In this document: piece after piece, positions 47,815-56,276 of the stretch | How positions within the stretch are numbered: position 1 is the first letter of the stretch | Layout of the letters: each line of letters opens with the position of its first letter | Assembly: GCA_031119205.1 (NCBI GenBank) | Contig: JAVHYF010000028.1 | Location: 1-60,636, forward strand | Source: Moraxellaceae bacterium | Lineage (GTDB): Bacteria > Pseudomonadota > Gammaproteobacteria > Burkholderiales > Rhodocyclaceae | Length of the DNA: 60,636 nucleotides | Reading direction: 5' to 3' | Notes under the pieces: generated by a model | The model's database searches: none | The model's input: the letters and a program-made list of their open reading frames with translations, nothing else | Told to the model about the DNA's origin: nothing | Program-made: the position numbers and the translations under genes

Positions 47815-47933
47815 GTGTTGGGCTTGCTTCGACCGTGCTCAGCACAAGTCGATTCGCTCAACCCAACCTACGTCCACAGCGAGGCGCCGCGCAGAAGGCG
47901 GTAGGTTGGGTTGAGCGCAGCGAAGCCCAACAC
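47815..47933. repeat. Compound inverted repeat (GTTGGGTT class)
   Basis: The inner arms CGCTCAACCCAACCTAC (47855-47871) and their exact inverted complement (47901-47917) are flanked by outer arms GTGTTGGGCTT (47815 onward) and AAGCCCAACAC (ending 47933). This is a member of a family of dispersed proteobacterial repeats. It lies between the helicase and DUF72 genes and has no coding capacity. Confidence 0.8.
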
Positions 47934-47991
47934 CACACCCTCTCGCAGCCTGTCGCAATAACGTGAACGGCGATACCTCAACACCAACCCC

Positions 47992-48912
47992 ATGCGTACC
48001 CTCGTCGGCACCGCCTCCTGGACCGACCCCACGCTGATCGCCTGCAAGCGCTTCTACCCACGCGGCGTCACCAGTGCGGAGGACCGCCTGCGCTACTACG
48101 CCAGCCAGTTCCCGCTGGTGGAGGTGGATTCCAGCTACTACAGCCTGCCCGGCCCGGCGAACGCGCAGCTGTGGGCCGAGCGCACGCCGGCGGATTTCAC
48201 TTTCAACGTGAAGGCCTTCGGCCTGTTCACCGGGCACGGTGTCGAAGCGAAGCGCCTGCCGCGTGACCTGCTGTCGGCATGGCAGCCGCCGCAGGCGAAG
48301 GTGTTCTACCGCGACGTACCCGGCGAGCTGCGCGACGAGTTGTGGCGGCGCTGGCATCTCGCGCTGCAGCCCCTGCGCGACGCCGGCAAGCTGGGGGCCG
48401 TGCTGTGCCAGTACCCGCCCTGGGTGACGGCGGATCGCAACGGCCACCTGTGGGTGCATCACGGCGCTGCGCACATGCGTGGCGACACCATGGCGGTGGA
48501 GTTCCGCCACCGCAGCTGGTTCGATGGCGCGCAGACGGACAGCACGCTCGCCTTCCTGCGCGAGCGGCAACTGGTGAACGTCATCGTCGACGAGCCACAG
48601 GGCTTCGACAACTGCGTGCCGCAGGTGTGGGAAGTGACCCATCCGCAACTCGCCATGCTGCGCCTGCACGGGCGCAACGCGGCGAGCTGGAACCACAGCG
48701 GACCGGCGTCCTCCGGCCGTTTCATGTACCAGTACGCGACGGCCGAGCTGGAAGAGCTGGCGCGCAAGGCGCAACGCCTGCGCGAGCGCACCGGCTTGAT
48801 GCACGTGGTGGTCAACACCAATCACGAGGATGACGGACAGCGCAACGCGCGGCGCTTCATGGCGCTGCCCGATTTGCTGCCCGCAGCCGGCTCCTCCACC
48901 CCGCATCCATGA
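47992..48912 (+). CDS. DUF72 family protein (YecE-like)
   Basis: The 306-residue protein is a TIM-barrel-like DUF72 member: VGTASWTDPTLI at the N-terminus, RLRYYASQFPLVEVDSSYYSLP, FTFNVKAFGLFTGHG, AVEFRHRSWF and RLHGRN. Length is standard. The family function is unresolved; structural resemblance to endonuclease IV-type barrels has been noted. It follows the repeat and has no obvious partner. Confidence 0.88.
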   Translation: MRTLVGTASWTDPTLIACKRFYPRGVTSAEDRLRYYASQFPLVEVDSSYYSLPGPANAQLWAERTPADFTFNVKAFGLFTGHGVEAKRLPRDLLSAWQPPQAKVFYRDVPGELRDELWRRWHLALQPLRDAGKLGAVLCQYPPWVTADRNGHLWVHHGAAHMRGDTMAVEFRHRSWFDGAQTDSTLAFLRERQLVNVIVDEPQGFDNCVPQVWEVTHPQLAMLRLHGRNAASWNHSGPASSGRFMYQYATAELEELARKAQRLRERTGLMHVVVNTNHEDDGQRNARRFMALPDLLPAAGSSTPHP

Positions 48913-49003
48913 CGAAAGGCACTGTCGACGCGGCTTACAGGTCGGGTGCGGCGTCGTAAGGCATCGTCGCTGCTTGCCTGACAGATCGGGCTTCCCTGCA
49001 CTG

Positions 49004-49019
49004 TGGTGCAAATCCTGCA
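49004..49019 (+). promoter_or_regulatory. Sigma-54 promoter for second PEP-CTERM gene
   Basis: TGGTGCAAATCCTGCA has GG and GC 10 nt apart and matches the -24/-12 consensus at the essential bases (TGG, a central C, TGCA). Transcription would start near 49030, about 80 nt before the PEP-CTERM start codon. It is weaker than the site at 34415-34430 but in the same relation to the same class of gene. Confidence 0.55.
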
Positions 49020-49109
49020 TCAGCTCCGCCACACGAAAACGGATCCCGGATCGACGGCGCGACCCGCACCGACGACGGCGATCCGGACGGAAACCGGAGA
49101 GCAGTCCTC

Positions 49110-49730
49110 ATGTCGATCATCCGCAAGACTTCGCTGGCCCTCGGCAGCGCCATCTTCGCCAGCGCCCTTCACGCCGCCCCGGTGAGCTATGACTTCACCC
49201 TCAACGCCGACCAGATCGGTGACGAGCTGCCCGCGTTCGGCATCAGTGCCCTGCCTGCCGGCCCTTTCACCGGCAGCTTCAGCTTCGACGACGCGGGTCT
49301 GGTCGCCGGCGTGTTCAACAGCGTGACGCTGACTGCCTTCACTGCGACGGTGGGCAACTTCAGCTGGGTGCTGGGCGACGCAAGCGTGATGTTCTCGAGC
49401 GTCCGCCCTGGCGCCAGCGGCGCGCTGGATGCCGTGTCCATCCGGCTGCGGGATGGCAGCACCATGTTCGGCATCAATTTCGGCTACATCAGCAACAACA
49501 GCTGGTTTGCCGCGGATGGGCGCGATGGTGGCGGCGGTTGCGGCTGGTGGGGTCAGGCCGGGGAGAACATGTACGGCGCCTGCGTCGGCGGCACCGCCAG
49601 CGCCTTCACCGTGACCCTCGCGGAAGACCCGGCCCAGGTGCCTCTGCCGTCCAGCCTGCTGCTGGCCGGCCTCGGTCTGGGCGTTGCCGCGAGTGCCCGT
49701 GCCATGGCCCGCGTACGTCGCAAGGCCTGA
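49110..49730 (+). CDS. PEP-CTERM sorting-domain protein
   Basis: The 206-residue exported protein has a signal peptide (TSLALGSAIFASALHAAP) and a C-terminal sorting signal: VPLPSSLLLAGLGLGVAAS, then ARAMARVRRKA. This is the exosortase-type PEP-CTERM tail in its VPLPSS variant. The mature part begins PVSYDFTLNADQIGD and contains GPFTGSFSFDD, typical of PEP-CTERM proteins of matrix-forming betaproteobacteria, and a glycine/tryptophan loop with two Cys (GGCGWWG and YGACVGG) that may form a disulfide. An upstream sigma-54 site and a downstream terminator frame it as a single-gene unit. Confidence 0.88.
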   Translation: MSIIRKTSLALGSAIFASALHAAPVSYDFTLNADQIGDELPAFGISALPAGPFTGSFSFDDAGLVAGVFNSVTLTAFTATVGNFSWVLGDASVMFSSVRPGASGALDAVSIRLRDGSTMFGINFGYISNNSWFAADGRDGGGGCGWWGQAGENMYGACVGGTASAFTVTLAEDPAQVPLPSSLLLAGLGLGVAASARAMARVRRKA

Positions 49731-49745
49731 GCGTCAGAACGGAAG

Positions 49746-49770
49746 CGGCCGCCCTTGGGCGGCCGTTTTT
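49746..49770 (+). terminator. Intrinsic terminator after PEP-CTERM gene
   Basis: CGGCCGCCC (49746-49754) pairs with GGGCGGCCG (49757-49765) and is followed by TTTTT at 49766-49770, 16 nt after the stop codon. It also separates the PEP-CTERM gene from the convergent ABC exporter gene. Confidence 0.9.
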
Positions 49771-49791
49771 CATTCTCGTTTCTCTGGTGAC

Positions 49792-51594
49792 TCAGGCGCT
49801 GGCAGGCTGATCGATACGCCAGGCACCACCACCCTCCAGCACCAGTTCACGTTCGTGGAAGCCGCGCAGTGTGCTGCGGTGGCCCACGCTGACCAGCGTG
49901 GCCTGCGGCAAGGCTTCCCGCAGCAGCGCGTACATCGCGTGCTCCAGGCCCTCGTCCATCGCGCTGCTGGACTCGTCGAGGAACAGCACGGCGGGATTGG
50001 CGAGCAGGGCGCGGCCGATGGCGAGCCGCTGCTGCTCGCCCAGCGACAGGATGCGGGTCCAGTCGGCCTCCTCGTCCAACTGCGCCACCAGGTGGCCGAG
50101 CTGCACGCGGCGTAGCGCCTCGGCGGCGGCGTCTTCGCCGCCACTTACGGCTGGCGCGGTGGCCGGGTAATACAGCGCGGTGCGCAGCGTGCCCAGTGGC
50201 AAGTAGGGTTTCTGCGGCAGGAACAGCGCGCGTTCGCCCTGCGGACGCACCACTTCGCCATCTGCGAAGGGCCACAGGCCGGCCATGGTGCGCAGCAGGG
50301 TGGTCTTGCCACTGCCGGACGCGCCGCGGATCAGCAGCGAGTCACCCGGTTCCAGGGTCAGGTCCAGACCGTTGAGCAGCACCTGTTGCGCGGGTGTGCG
50401 CACGCTGAGGCCGCGCACGGCGACGCGGTCACCCTCGCCATGCGCGGCCAGTGCGGGCAGGGCTTCGGTGTGCTCCAGCGTGTCCATGAAGCTGGACAAA
50501 CGGGTGAGTACCGCGCGGTAGTTGGCGAAGTCGTCGTAGGACGTGCGGAAGAAGGACAGCGCGGTCTGCACCTGGCCGAAGGCCTCGGCGGTCTGCATGA
50601 AGTCACCCAGGGTGATCTCCTTGGAGAACAGGCGCGGTGCCTGGAGGATCATCGGGAACACTACCGCCACCTGGCTGACACCGAGGTTGAAGCCCTGCAG
50701 CTTGAGTGCGCGGAATAGCATGTCCCACATGTTCTGCACGACATTGGCGAAACGGCCGAAGAGGCCAACGCGCTCGACGCGCTCGCCACGGAAGAAGGCA
50801 ATGCTCTCCGCATACTCGCGCAGGCGGATCAGCCCATAGCGGAAATTCGCGTTGAACAGCTCGTTCAGGAAGTTGAGGCGGATCAGCGGGCGGCCCAGCC
50901 AGGCGGCGATGAAGGTCGCAACGAGGACGTAGATGTAGACCACGAAGATCATTCCTCGCGGTATCTCCACGCCGAACAGCGCCAACGCGCCGGAAAGGCC
51001 CCACAGAATGATGGTGAACTCCACCAGCGACACGATGGCATTCAGCATGCCTAGCGACAGTGCGAGTGTGCGGCTGGCGAACTGCTCGATGTCCTCCTGG
51101 ATGCGCTGATCCGGGTTGTCGACCTGCTCCGCCAGGTACTGGCTGCGGTGATAGGTCTGGTGCGCCAGCCAGCGCTCCATCAGCGTATGGGTCAGGGCTT
51201 CGCGCCAGCGGATCAGCAAACCCTGATACACGTAGAAGTCGAACAGCGCGCGCGCCACATGTATCGTCGCCAGCACGCCGAACACAGCCATCATGAACCA
51301 GAACGCATCCGCGTCCAGCCTCTGCATGGCGGCGTAAAGACCGTTGTACCAGAACGAGAGCAGCACGTTCATGCGTACCGAGAACAGTGTCAGCAACACC
51401 AGCAGGGCCAGCACCGCCATCGGCCGCCAGTTTTTGCGCGGGTCGAAGTAGGGCCAGGCGATGCGCTTGACCTGTCGTCCCCATTGCGTGGCCTTGGCCA
51501 GCCACAGCACCACGATCGTCAATCCGACGAGGCTGAGCGCGAAGGCCTTGGCCAGCCAGATCGCGCTGTTGAGCAGTTCCTGATTCCAGTCCAT
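49792..51594 (-). CDS. SbmA/BacA-like ABC transporter (YddA type)
   Basis: The 600-residue protein fuses a membrane domain (six helices, about residues 15-330) to an ATPase domain (about 385-590). The membrane part, with FWYNGLYAAMQ, NPDQRIQEDIEQF and LRFYE-like loops, matches the SbmA/BacA (ABC_membrane_2) family that handles peptides, very-long-chain fatty acids or cobalamin. ATPase motifs are GASGSGKTTLLRTMAG (Walker A), LSLGEQQRLAIGRALL (signature) and VLFLDESSSAMDE (Walker B). The ATPase makes it YddA-type, as SbmA itself lacks one. The substrate is unknown. It stands alone between a convergent terminator and soxR. Confidence 0.88.
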   Translation of the reverse strand: MDWNQELLNSAIWLAKAFALSLVGLTIVVLWLAKATQWGRQVKRIAWPYFDPRKNWRPMAVLALLVLLTLFSVRMNVLLSFWYNGLYAAMQRLDADAFWFMMAVFGVLATIHVARALFDFYVYQGLLIRWREALTHTLMERWLAHQTYHRSQYLAEQVDNPDQRIQEDIEQFASRTLALSLGMLNAIVSLVEFTIILWGLSGALALFGVEIPRGMIFVVYIYVLVATFIAAWLGRPLIRLNFLNELFNANFRYGLIRLREYAESIAFFRGERVERVGLFGRFANVVQNMWDMLFRALKLQGFNLGVSQVAVVFPMILQAPRLFSKEITLGDFMQTAEAFGQVQTALSFFRTSYDDFANYRAVLTRLSSFMDTLEHTEALPALAAHGEGDRVAVRGLSVRTPAQQVLLNGLDLTLEPGDSLLIRGASGSGKTTLLRTMAGLWPFADGEVVRPQGERALFLPQKPYLPLGTLRTALYYPATAPAVSGGEDAAAEALRRVQLGHLVAQLDEEADWTRILSLGEQQRLAIGRALLANPAVLFLDESSSAMDEGLEHAMYALLREALPQATLVSVGHRSTLRGFHERELVLEGGGAWRIDQPASA

Positions 51595-51708
51595 GTGGAT
51601 GTCCGCTTGTTGCCGGCCGGCGCCAGCACTGCCGGCAAGCCTAGCCGATAAGCTGCGGAGGCGGGCGAGGACACATGTAAGCGGATGTGGGTTCCGTGCC
51701 GGGTGGCA

Positions 51709-52305
51709 TCAGCCGCTGCGCTTGCGGGGCTTGGTGACGGGCACGCTGGCAACCGGCTCTGCCGCCAGCAGACGATGCGGCCCCGGCCCGCGCGCGGCCA
51801 GCTCGTCGCCCGGGTTGCGCAGGCGGCATTGCTCGATGGACAGGCAGCCGCAGCCGATGCAGTCGTCCAGTGAATCGCGCAAGGCGGTGAGCTGGGCGAT
51901 GCGCGCGTCCAGGTCGTCGCGCCAGGCGGCGGACAGGCGCGCCCAGTCCTCGCGTGTCGGCGTGCGTCGCTCCGGCAGGGTGTCCAGCGCGGCGGCGATT
52001 TCCGCCAGCGGCACGCCGACCCGCTGCGCCACGCGGATGAAGGACACCCGCCGCAGCACATCGCGCGCGTAGCGCCGCTGGTTGCCGGCACTGCGTGCGC
52101 TGCGGATCAGGCCCTTCGATTCGTAGAAGTGCAGGGCCGACACTGCCACGCCGGCACGCGCCGCCACCTCGCCGACGCTCAACAGCACGCTGAAGCCCGG
52201 AGCCGTGGTCGCAGTCGTACTCGTAGTCCGGGCCCTGCCGGAGCCGGGCGCCTTGCCCGTGCTGCGGGCGGCTTCCGCTTTCGGTGAGGGGCGACGCGTG
52301 GCCAT
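51709..52305 (-). CDS. soxR: Redox-sensitive transcriptional activator SoxR
   Basis: The 198-residue MerR-family regulator has the DNA-binding helix region (about residues 41-110: [27 protein letters not shown]) and the [2Fe-2S] cluster motif [12 protein letters not shown] (Cys149, 152, 154, 160), diagnostic of SoxR. SoxR senses redox-cycling compounds and superoxide. It has an unusual basic, Thr/Ala-rich N-terminal extension of about 38 residues and a longer C-terminal tail. The ATG at 52305 follows GGAGGA; an in-frame GTG at 52323 is less likely. It is divergent from the FMN-reductase/monooxygenase gene, with the SoxR box in between. Confidence 0.95.
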   Translation of the reverse strand: MATRRPSPKAEAARSTGKAPGSGRARTTSTTATTAPGFSVLLSVGEVAARAGVAVSALHFYESKGLIRSARSAGNQRRYARDVLRRVSFIRVAQRVGVPLAEIAAALDTLPERRTPTREDWARLSAAWRDDLDARIAQLTALRDSLDDCIGCGCLSIEQCRLRNPGDELAARGPGPHRLLAAEPVASVPVTKPRKRSG

Positions 52306-52330
52306 GGCGGAGTCCTCCTGCACAAAGTGC

Positions 52331-52361
52331 TTGATCTCAACTTAACTTGAGCTTTTACGCT
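52331..52361 (+). promoter_or_regulatory. SoxR box in a 19-bp-spacer promoter
   Basis: TCTCAACTTAACTTGAGC (52335-52352) closely matches the SoxR operator CCTCAAGTTAACTTGAGG. It lies between TTGATC (-35, 52331-52336) and TACGCT (-10, 52356-52361) with a 19-nt spacer, the elongated spacing typical of MerR/SoxR-activated promoters. Transcription would start near 52368, about 26 nt before the reductase start codon. It faces the reductase gene and overlaps the soxR upstream region. Confidence 0.85.
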
Positions 52362-52393
52362 GCGCCACAGGATTCATCAACCGGGGAGTGAAC

Positions 52394-53335
52394 ATGGGTA
52401 TGGCGGACAGGGCAGTCAACGGCGGCGGCACGCGTGTCGCGCTCATCTACGGCAGCACGCGCGAGGGGCGCTTCTGCAACAAGGTCATGGACTGGCTGCG
52501 CCAGCAGCTGGTGAGGCAGGTCGACCTGCAGCTGGACCTGGTGGACCCCGCCGGGCTGGCGCAGGCCGGCAGCCGGGTGGCGGAACACAAGGCCCTGACC
52601 GCGATGGGGCAGCGGCTGGCGGCGGCGCAGGCTTTCATCGTCGTCGTGCCGGAGTACAACCACGGCTACCCGGCTGCACTGAAGGCCTTCATCGACAGCT
52701 TCGGTGCCGAGTGGCAGGGCAAGCCGGTGGGCTTCGTGTCCTATGGCGGCGTGTCCGGCGGTCTGCGTGCGGTGGAGCAGCTGCGCCAGGTCTTCATCGA
52801 GCTGCACGCGGTGAACCTGCAGGCCAGCGTCAGCTTCGCCAACGCCAGTGAGCAGTTCGATGCAGATGGCACGCCCTGGAGCAGCGAACGCGCCGGCCGC
52901 TCACTCGACACCCTGCTCGCGCAGCTGCGCTGGTGGGTGCAGGCCCTGCAGCAGGGCGCAGCGCAGCGGCCCTACCCTGGACGGCGCGCGACGCGTGCCG
53001 CAGCACTGCCCGCACCGGAGCCCGCCAGCGCGGTGCAGCCGGTGGTGCTGGTGAACCACTTCAGGCCCAAGCCCGGCAAGCTCGACGAATTCGTCGCCCT
53101 GCAGGATGCCGCCGCCACGCTGGCGCGCGAGATTCCCGGCTGGCGCGGCAGCCGCCTGTTGCGCGATGACGAGAGCGGTAGTGCGGTGCTGATCAGCAGC
53201 TTCGACGACGCCGATGCGCATCGCGAATGGATGGCCACCAGCGCCGCCTTCGCACAACACCGCGACAAGGTGCGCGCGCTCATCGACAGCAGCGAGCCGC
53301 GCTTCTTCGAGCAGGTGTACGAGCGCACACCATGA
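52394..53335 (+). CDS. NADPH-FMN reductase / ABM-domain fusion
   Basis: The 313-residue product fuses two domains. Residues about 14-175 are an NADPH-dependent FMN reductase-like flavodoxin fold with IYGSTREGRFC (phosphate loop), VVVPEYNHGYPAALKAFID and GFVSYGGVSGGLRA. After a linker (about 185-215), residues 218-305 form an antibiotic-biosynthesis-monooxygenase-like ferredoxin fold (VNHFRPKPGKLDEFVALQ, RGSRLLRDD, EWMATSAAFAQH). This suggests quinone or redox-dye reduction plus handling of the product. The ATG at 52394 follows GGGGAG. A SoxR box sits upstream. It ends at 53335, directly abutting the opposite-strand DUF6119 stop. Confidence 0.87.
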   Translation: MGMADRAVNGGGTRVALIYGSTREGRFCNKVMDWLRQQLVRQVDLQLDLVDPAGLAQAGSRVAEHKALTAMGQRLAAAQAFIVVVPEYNHGYPAALKAFIDSFGAEWQGKPVGFVSYGGVSGGLRAVEQLRQVFIELHAVNLQASVSFANASEQFDADGTPWSSERAGRSLDTLLAQLRWWVQALQQGAAQRPYPGRRATRAAALPAPEPASAVQPVVLVNHFRPKPGKLDEFVALQDAAATLAREIPGWRGSRLLRDDESGSAVLISSFDDADAHREWMATSAAFAQHRDKVRALIDSSEPRFFEQVYERTP

Positions 53336-54997
53336 TCATCGCAGCTGCTCAAGCGGCCAGTCTGAACTCAGATCAAGGCGGGCTGGAGTTCTTCTTCTTT
53401 TCACTCCGTACGCGTACACGTCCTTGATCGCCGAAACCTCAACTCGGTAACCAATCTTCCTCAAGTAGGAAAGGGTGTTCTTGAGCGCCACGCGGCTGAA
53501 AAACGGAAGGTTAAGAGGGGTAACGCTCTTCGCAACAATCGCCACGCAAACCACGTACTGGGATCTCTGAAAATCGTCTTCCTCAGGAAACTGTGTGGTT
53601 GGATGAGCCTTATTTACGAGCTTCCTGAAACTTGCGTCGCAAAGCAGTTCCGCAGCGACGCTCGCCTGCTTGAATAGATGACTCAGCGCGGCAGAGCTCG
53701 AATAGCGCTTTACGTGGATCAATCTGTCTCGTATCAGCAAGTCGCAGACTTCAATCTTGCTATGAGGACTGCCGTACCCATGGATGAGTCGCCGATCAAG
53801 AACCTTGGCCTCGGCCACAGCCTCGCCAACGTACTGGTTATAGTCAGCCTCGCAAGAATGATCGTAGTCCGGGAGACAGGCAGACTCGGCAGCCTTTGAA
53901 AGCAAGGGGCCGATGACATCATTTACGCGTTCTACGAAATCAGACTTGACGACATACCACTTCCCTGCGTTGAGAATGTAGGTGTTCTTATCGACCTCAA
54001 ATTCTGCGTGTATGCATCTGAACAATGACCAAGACTTCTCGGTGTTTCCATCGGGCCCCAGCTGATGAACCTTCCAGCTGACCAAAGACGCTGACGATAT
54101 CTTGTCAAGCTTGGGCACGGCATCTAGAAACTCTTCAATGTAGATGTCATCAAACTCATCCTTGCATCTGAACCCTGTGTATCTATACCTACCGGGGCTG
54201 TAAGGATTGTTGATCTCAGGAGGAGCGAGCCAGACTTTGTCAATCGCTCTAGTACGCAAGGCCTCGATAAGACGAGCCTCAAGCGAGTCGATAGTAGGCG
54301 TCGCCTTCACTGCTCGAATGTTGTCGATGCCAGGAAAGCTAGTCAGGTAGTCATCTTTCGCAGATAGCTCAAGGAGCCGCAACAATGCGGAGCCGATCTT
54401 GGAGGACTCATTCGGAAGGCGGACTGACAGGGAGTCGAAGCCGGCGACTGTTTTCCCTAGGCTGCGATCCGTTGGAATACCGGCGACCGCCTGAACGAGA
54501 TCCCGATCAAAATCGATCGAAAAATCATCTAGTGAGGTCGATGCTGGGGTTTGCTCTCGTATGCGGTGACCGCGAACCTCAACATTAGATCTATCGAGTG
54601 ATTTCAAGGATTTTGGATCGATCGAGTTCAGGGCGACCCGTAGCCCAAACGTCTCATCGATGTGCGCGTCATCCAGAAGCGTATGTCCGTAGCCAAAAGT
54701 TATGACGAAGACCGCCTTTTCGAACCGAACGAGCAAGAGGCCAGAAGCCGACTGAGTTCGCTGCTTCTGCAGTGCAGCCTGAATCTCTTCGCTGTCTTGG
54801 TCACTGAAGAAATCGATCCACGCAGCCGGCCTCTCTACCGAGCGAAGTGCGACAAAAGTAGCCTCGGATGCGCCATCGACAGCTACCGAGAGTGCGGATT
54901 GATGCCCTAGGCCGATAGCATCCACTACGTCACGGATAGCGCACGCTGGTTTCAAAAGGTATACAGAGCGCTGCTTTCCTTCGGCCTTCTTTGCCAT
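53336..54997 (-). CDS. DUF6119 / TIGR04141 sporadically distributed protein
   Basis: The 553-residue protein resembles the DUF6119 (TIGR04141) family, which is patchily distributed and often found among defence or mobile genes. Recognisable parts are SVYLLKP near the N-terminus, LLLVRFEKAVFVITFGYGHTLLDD (the family's FGYGH segment), FGLRVALNSIDP, LVSWKVHQ, YILNAGKWYVV and SKIEVCDLLIRDRLIHVKRY. No catalytic motif is known. Base composition is clearly less GC-rich than neighbours, a sign of transfer. The ATG at 54997 follows GGAG. No companion defence gene is nearby. Its stop directly abuts that of the opposing reductase gene (TGATCA at 53333-53338). Confidence 0.82.
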   Translation of the reverse strand: MAKKAEGKQRSVYLLKPACAIRDVVDAIGLGHQSALSVAVDGASEATFVALRSVERPAAWIDFFSDQDSEEIQAALQKQRTQSASGLLLVRFEKAVFVITFGYGHTLLDDAHIDETFGLRVALNSIDPKSLKSLDRSNVEVRGHRIREQTPASTSLDDFSIDFDRDLVQAVAGIPTDRSLGKTVAGFDSLSVRLPNESSKIGSALLRLLELSAKDDYLTSFPGIDNIRAVKATPTIDSLEARLIEALRTRAIDKVWLAPPEINNPYSPGRYRYTGFRCKDEFDDIYIEEFLDAVPKLDKISSASLVSWKVHQLGPDGNTEKSWSLFRCIHAEFEVDKNTYILNAGKWYVVKSDFVERVNDVIGPLLSKAAESACLPDYDHSCEADYNQYVGEAVAEAKVLDRRLIHGYGSPHSKIEVCDLLIRDRLIHVKRYSSSAALSHLFKQASVAAELLCDASFRKLVNKAHPTTQFPEEDDFQRSQYVVCVAIVAKSVTPLNLPFFSRVALKNTLSYLRKIGYRVEVSAIKDVYAYGVKRRRTPARLDLSSDWPLEQLR

Positions 54998-55141
54998 TCC
55001 GGCTTCTCCAGATCGAGTGAACCTCTGCACGTCAGCAGAGCAAATTCATGCCGATTGGATACTCTTTGCCAGAGCTTTAGTCGTTCCGCGAAATTCCGCA
55101 CGTTCTTTGGCATTGCGCCCGATAGTCGGTACTTTCTCCGA

Positions 55142-56062
55142 CTAAACAGAACCAATGGATCTTTGCAGCGTGTCGCGAATCAACGCCAGCGTCGCCTGCT
55201 GCGTCGGTGTTGCGGGTCGCAGGGCGCTGGTGGCGATGTGCAGTGGAATCGTCAGCAGGCTGCCATCGGGCAGGGACACCGGGCGCTGGCGGTAGGCGGA
55301 TGGGCGGATGGAGCGGGCGACGGCGTGGCGCGACAGCACGGCGCAGCCGGCGTCGTCCGCCACCAGGTCGAGGATGGCGGGAATGCCGTCGATCTCCAGT
55401 GCGATCTGTGGCTGGCAGCCGATGGCCGCCATCTCGGATTCCACCAGCATGCGGATGGCATTAGGGCGGCTGGGAATCACCAGCGGCATCGTCGCCACTT
55501 CGGCCAGCGTGATCGGCGGCGGCGGCGGATCTTCCTGCAGGCCGGGCGGGCGGGGCTCCACCAGCATCAGTTGCTCGGCCGCCAGCGGGGCGATCTCCAG
55601 GCCGTCGACCGGCGCGGCCTTGTACAGCACGGCGATGTCGAGGTGGCCGTTGAGGAGGCTGCCCTGCATCGCCACCGACAGGCCTTCGCTGATGGCGAGG
55701 CGCGCCTCGGGCAGCTGCTCGCGGAAGGCCCGCGTCAGCGGCACGGTGAGCACCCGCGCCACGCTGGGCGGCAGGCCCAGCGCGACGCGACCGGCGAGGC
55801 CGCCGCGCATGCGGGCGAGGTCGTCACGCGCACGCGCCACCTGGTGCAGGATGCCGCGGCCGTGCTCCAGCAGCAGCTTGCCGGCCTCGGTGGTCGTCGC
55901 GCCACGACCGTTGCGTACCAGCAGGGTCTGGCGCAACTCCACTTCCAGCAGGCGCACCTGCCGGCTCAGCGCCGGCTGGGCGATATCCAGCGCCTGGGCC
56001 GCACGGGTGAAGCTGCCCAGCTCGGCGACGCGGACGAAGTACTCCAGTTGTTTCAGATCCAT
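55142..56062 (-). CDS. LysR family regulator of the lig/gal cluster
   Basis: The 306-residue protein has the LysR winged helix (residues 1-62: LEYFVRVAELGSFTRAAQALDIAQPALSRQV) and an effector-binding domain from about residue 90. It resembles regulators of aromatic pathways such as LigR and GalR. It is divergent from the protocatechuate 4,5-cleavage genes, with a near-perfect palindrome in the 214-nt space between. It probably activates them in response to a pathway intermediate. The symbol is left blank because the effector is unknown. Confidence 0.9.
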   Translation of the reverse strand: MDLKQLEYFVRVAELGSFTRAAQALDIAQPALSRQVRLLEVELRQTLLVRNGRGATTTEAGKLLLEHGRGILHQVARARDDLARMRGGLAGRVALGLPPSVARVLTVPLTRAFREQLPEARLAISEGLSVAMQGSLLNGHLDIAVLYKAAPVDGLEIAPLAAEQLMLVEPRPPGLQEDPPPPPITLAEVATMPLVIPSRPNAIRMLVESEMAAIGCQPQIALEIDGIPAILDLVADDAGCAVLSRHAVARSIRPSAYRQRPVSLPDGSLLTIPLHIATSALRPATPTQQATLALIRDTLQRSIGSV

Positions 56063-56161
56063 GGTTCAAGTCGCACGATAGCCGCTCGATACCGCCATTT
56101 CGACGCACGTTCCAGCCTTGGCGGAAACGGGGCGTCAAACGCTCGTATAAGGTGTTTCCCG

Positions 56162-56182
56162 TATAACTGAACTTCAGTTATA
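56162..56182. promoter_or_regulatory. LysR operator palindrome, lig cluster
   Basis: TATAACTGAA (56162-56171), one central C, and its exact inverted complement (56173-56182) form a 10-bp-arm palindrome in the LysR/galD intergenic region. Its size and T-N11-A-like core fit a LysR activator site, and a nearby GTATAAGGTG-type half site (about 56146) could be an activation site. It lies about 95 nt upstream of galD. Confidence 0.7.
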
Positions 56183-56276
56183 GCATGTTGTTCTAGCAGC
56201 TAGTCGATTCGCCGGCTTTCAGCGGCACAGACGGGCTCGCACAATGCGGCCACATCGACGCCTTCCAGAAACCCGG

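Noticed and set aside
54952..55155. 67-codon frame upstream of the DUF6119 gene
   Set aside because: It overlaps the DUF6119 start in another frame and shows no family; considered as an antitoxin-like partner but there is no support.
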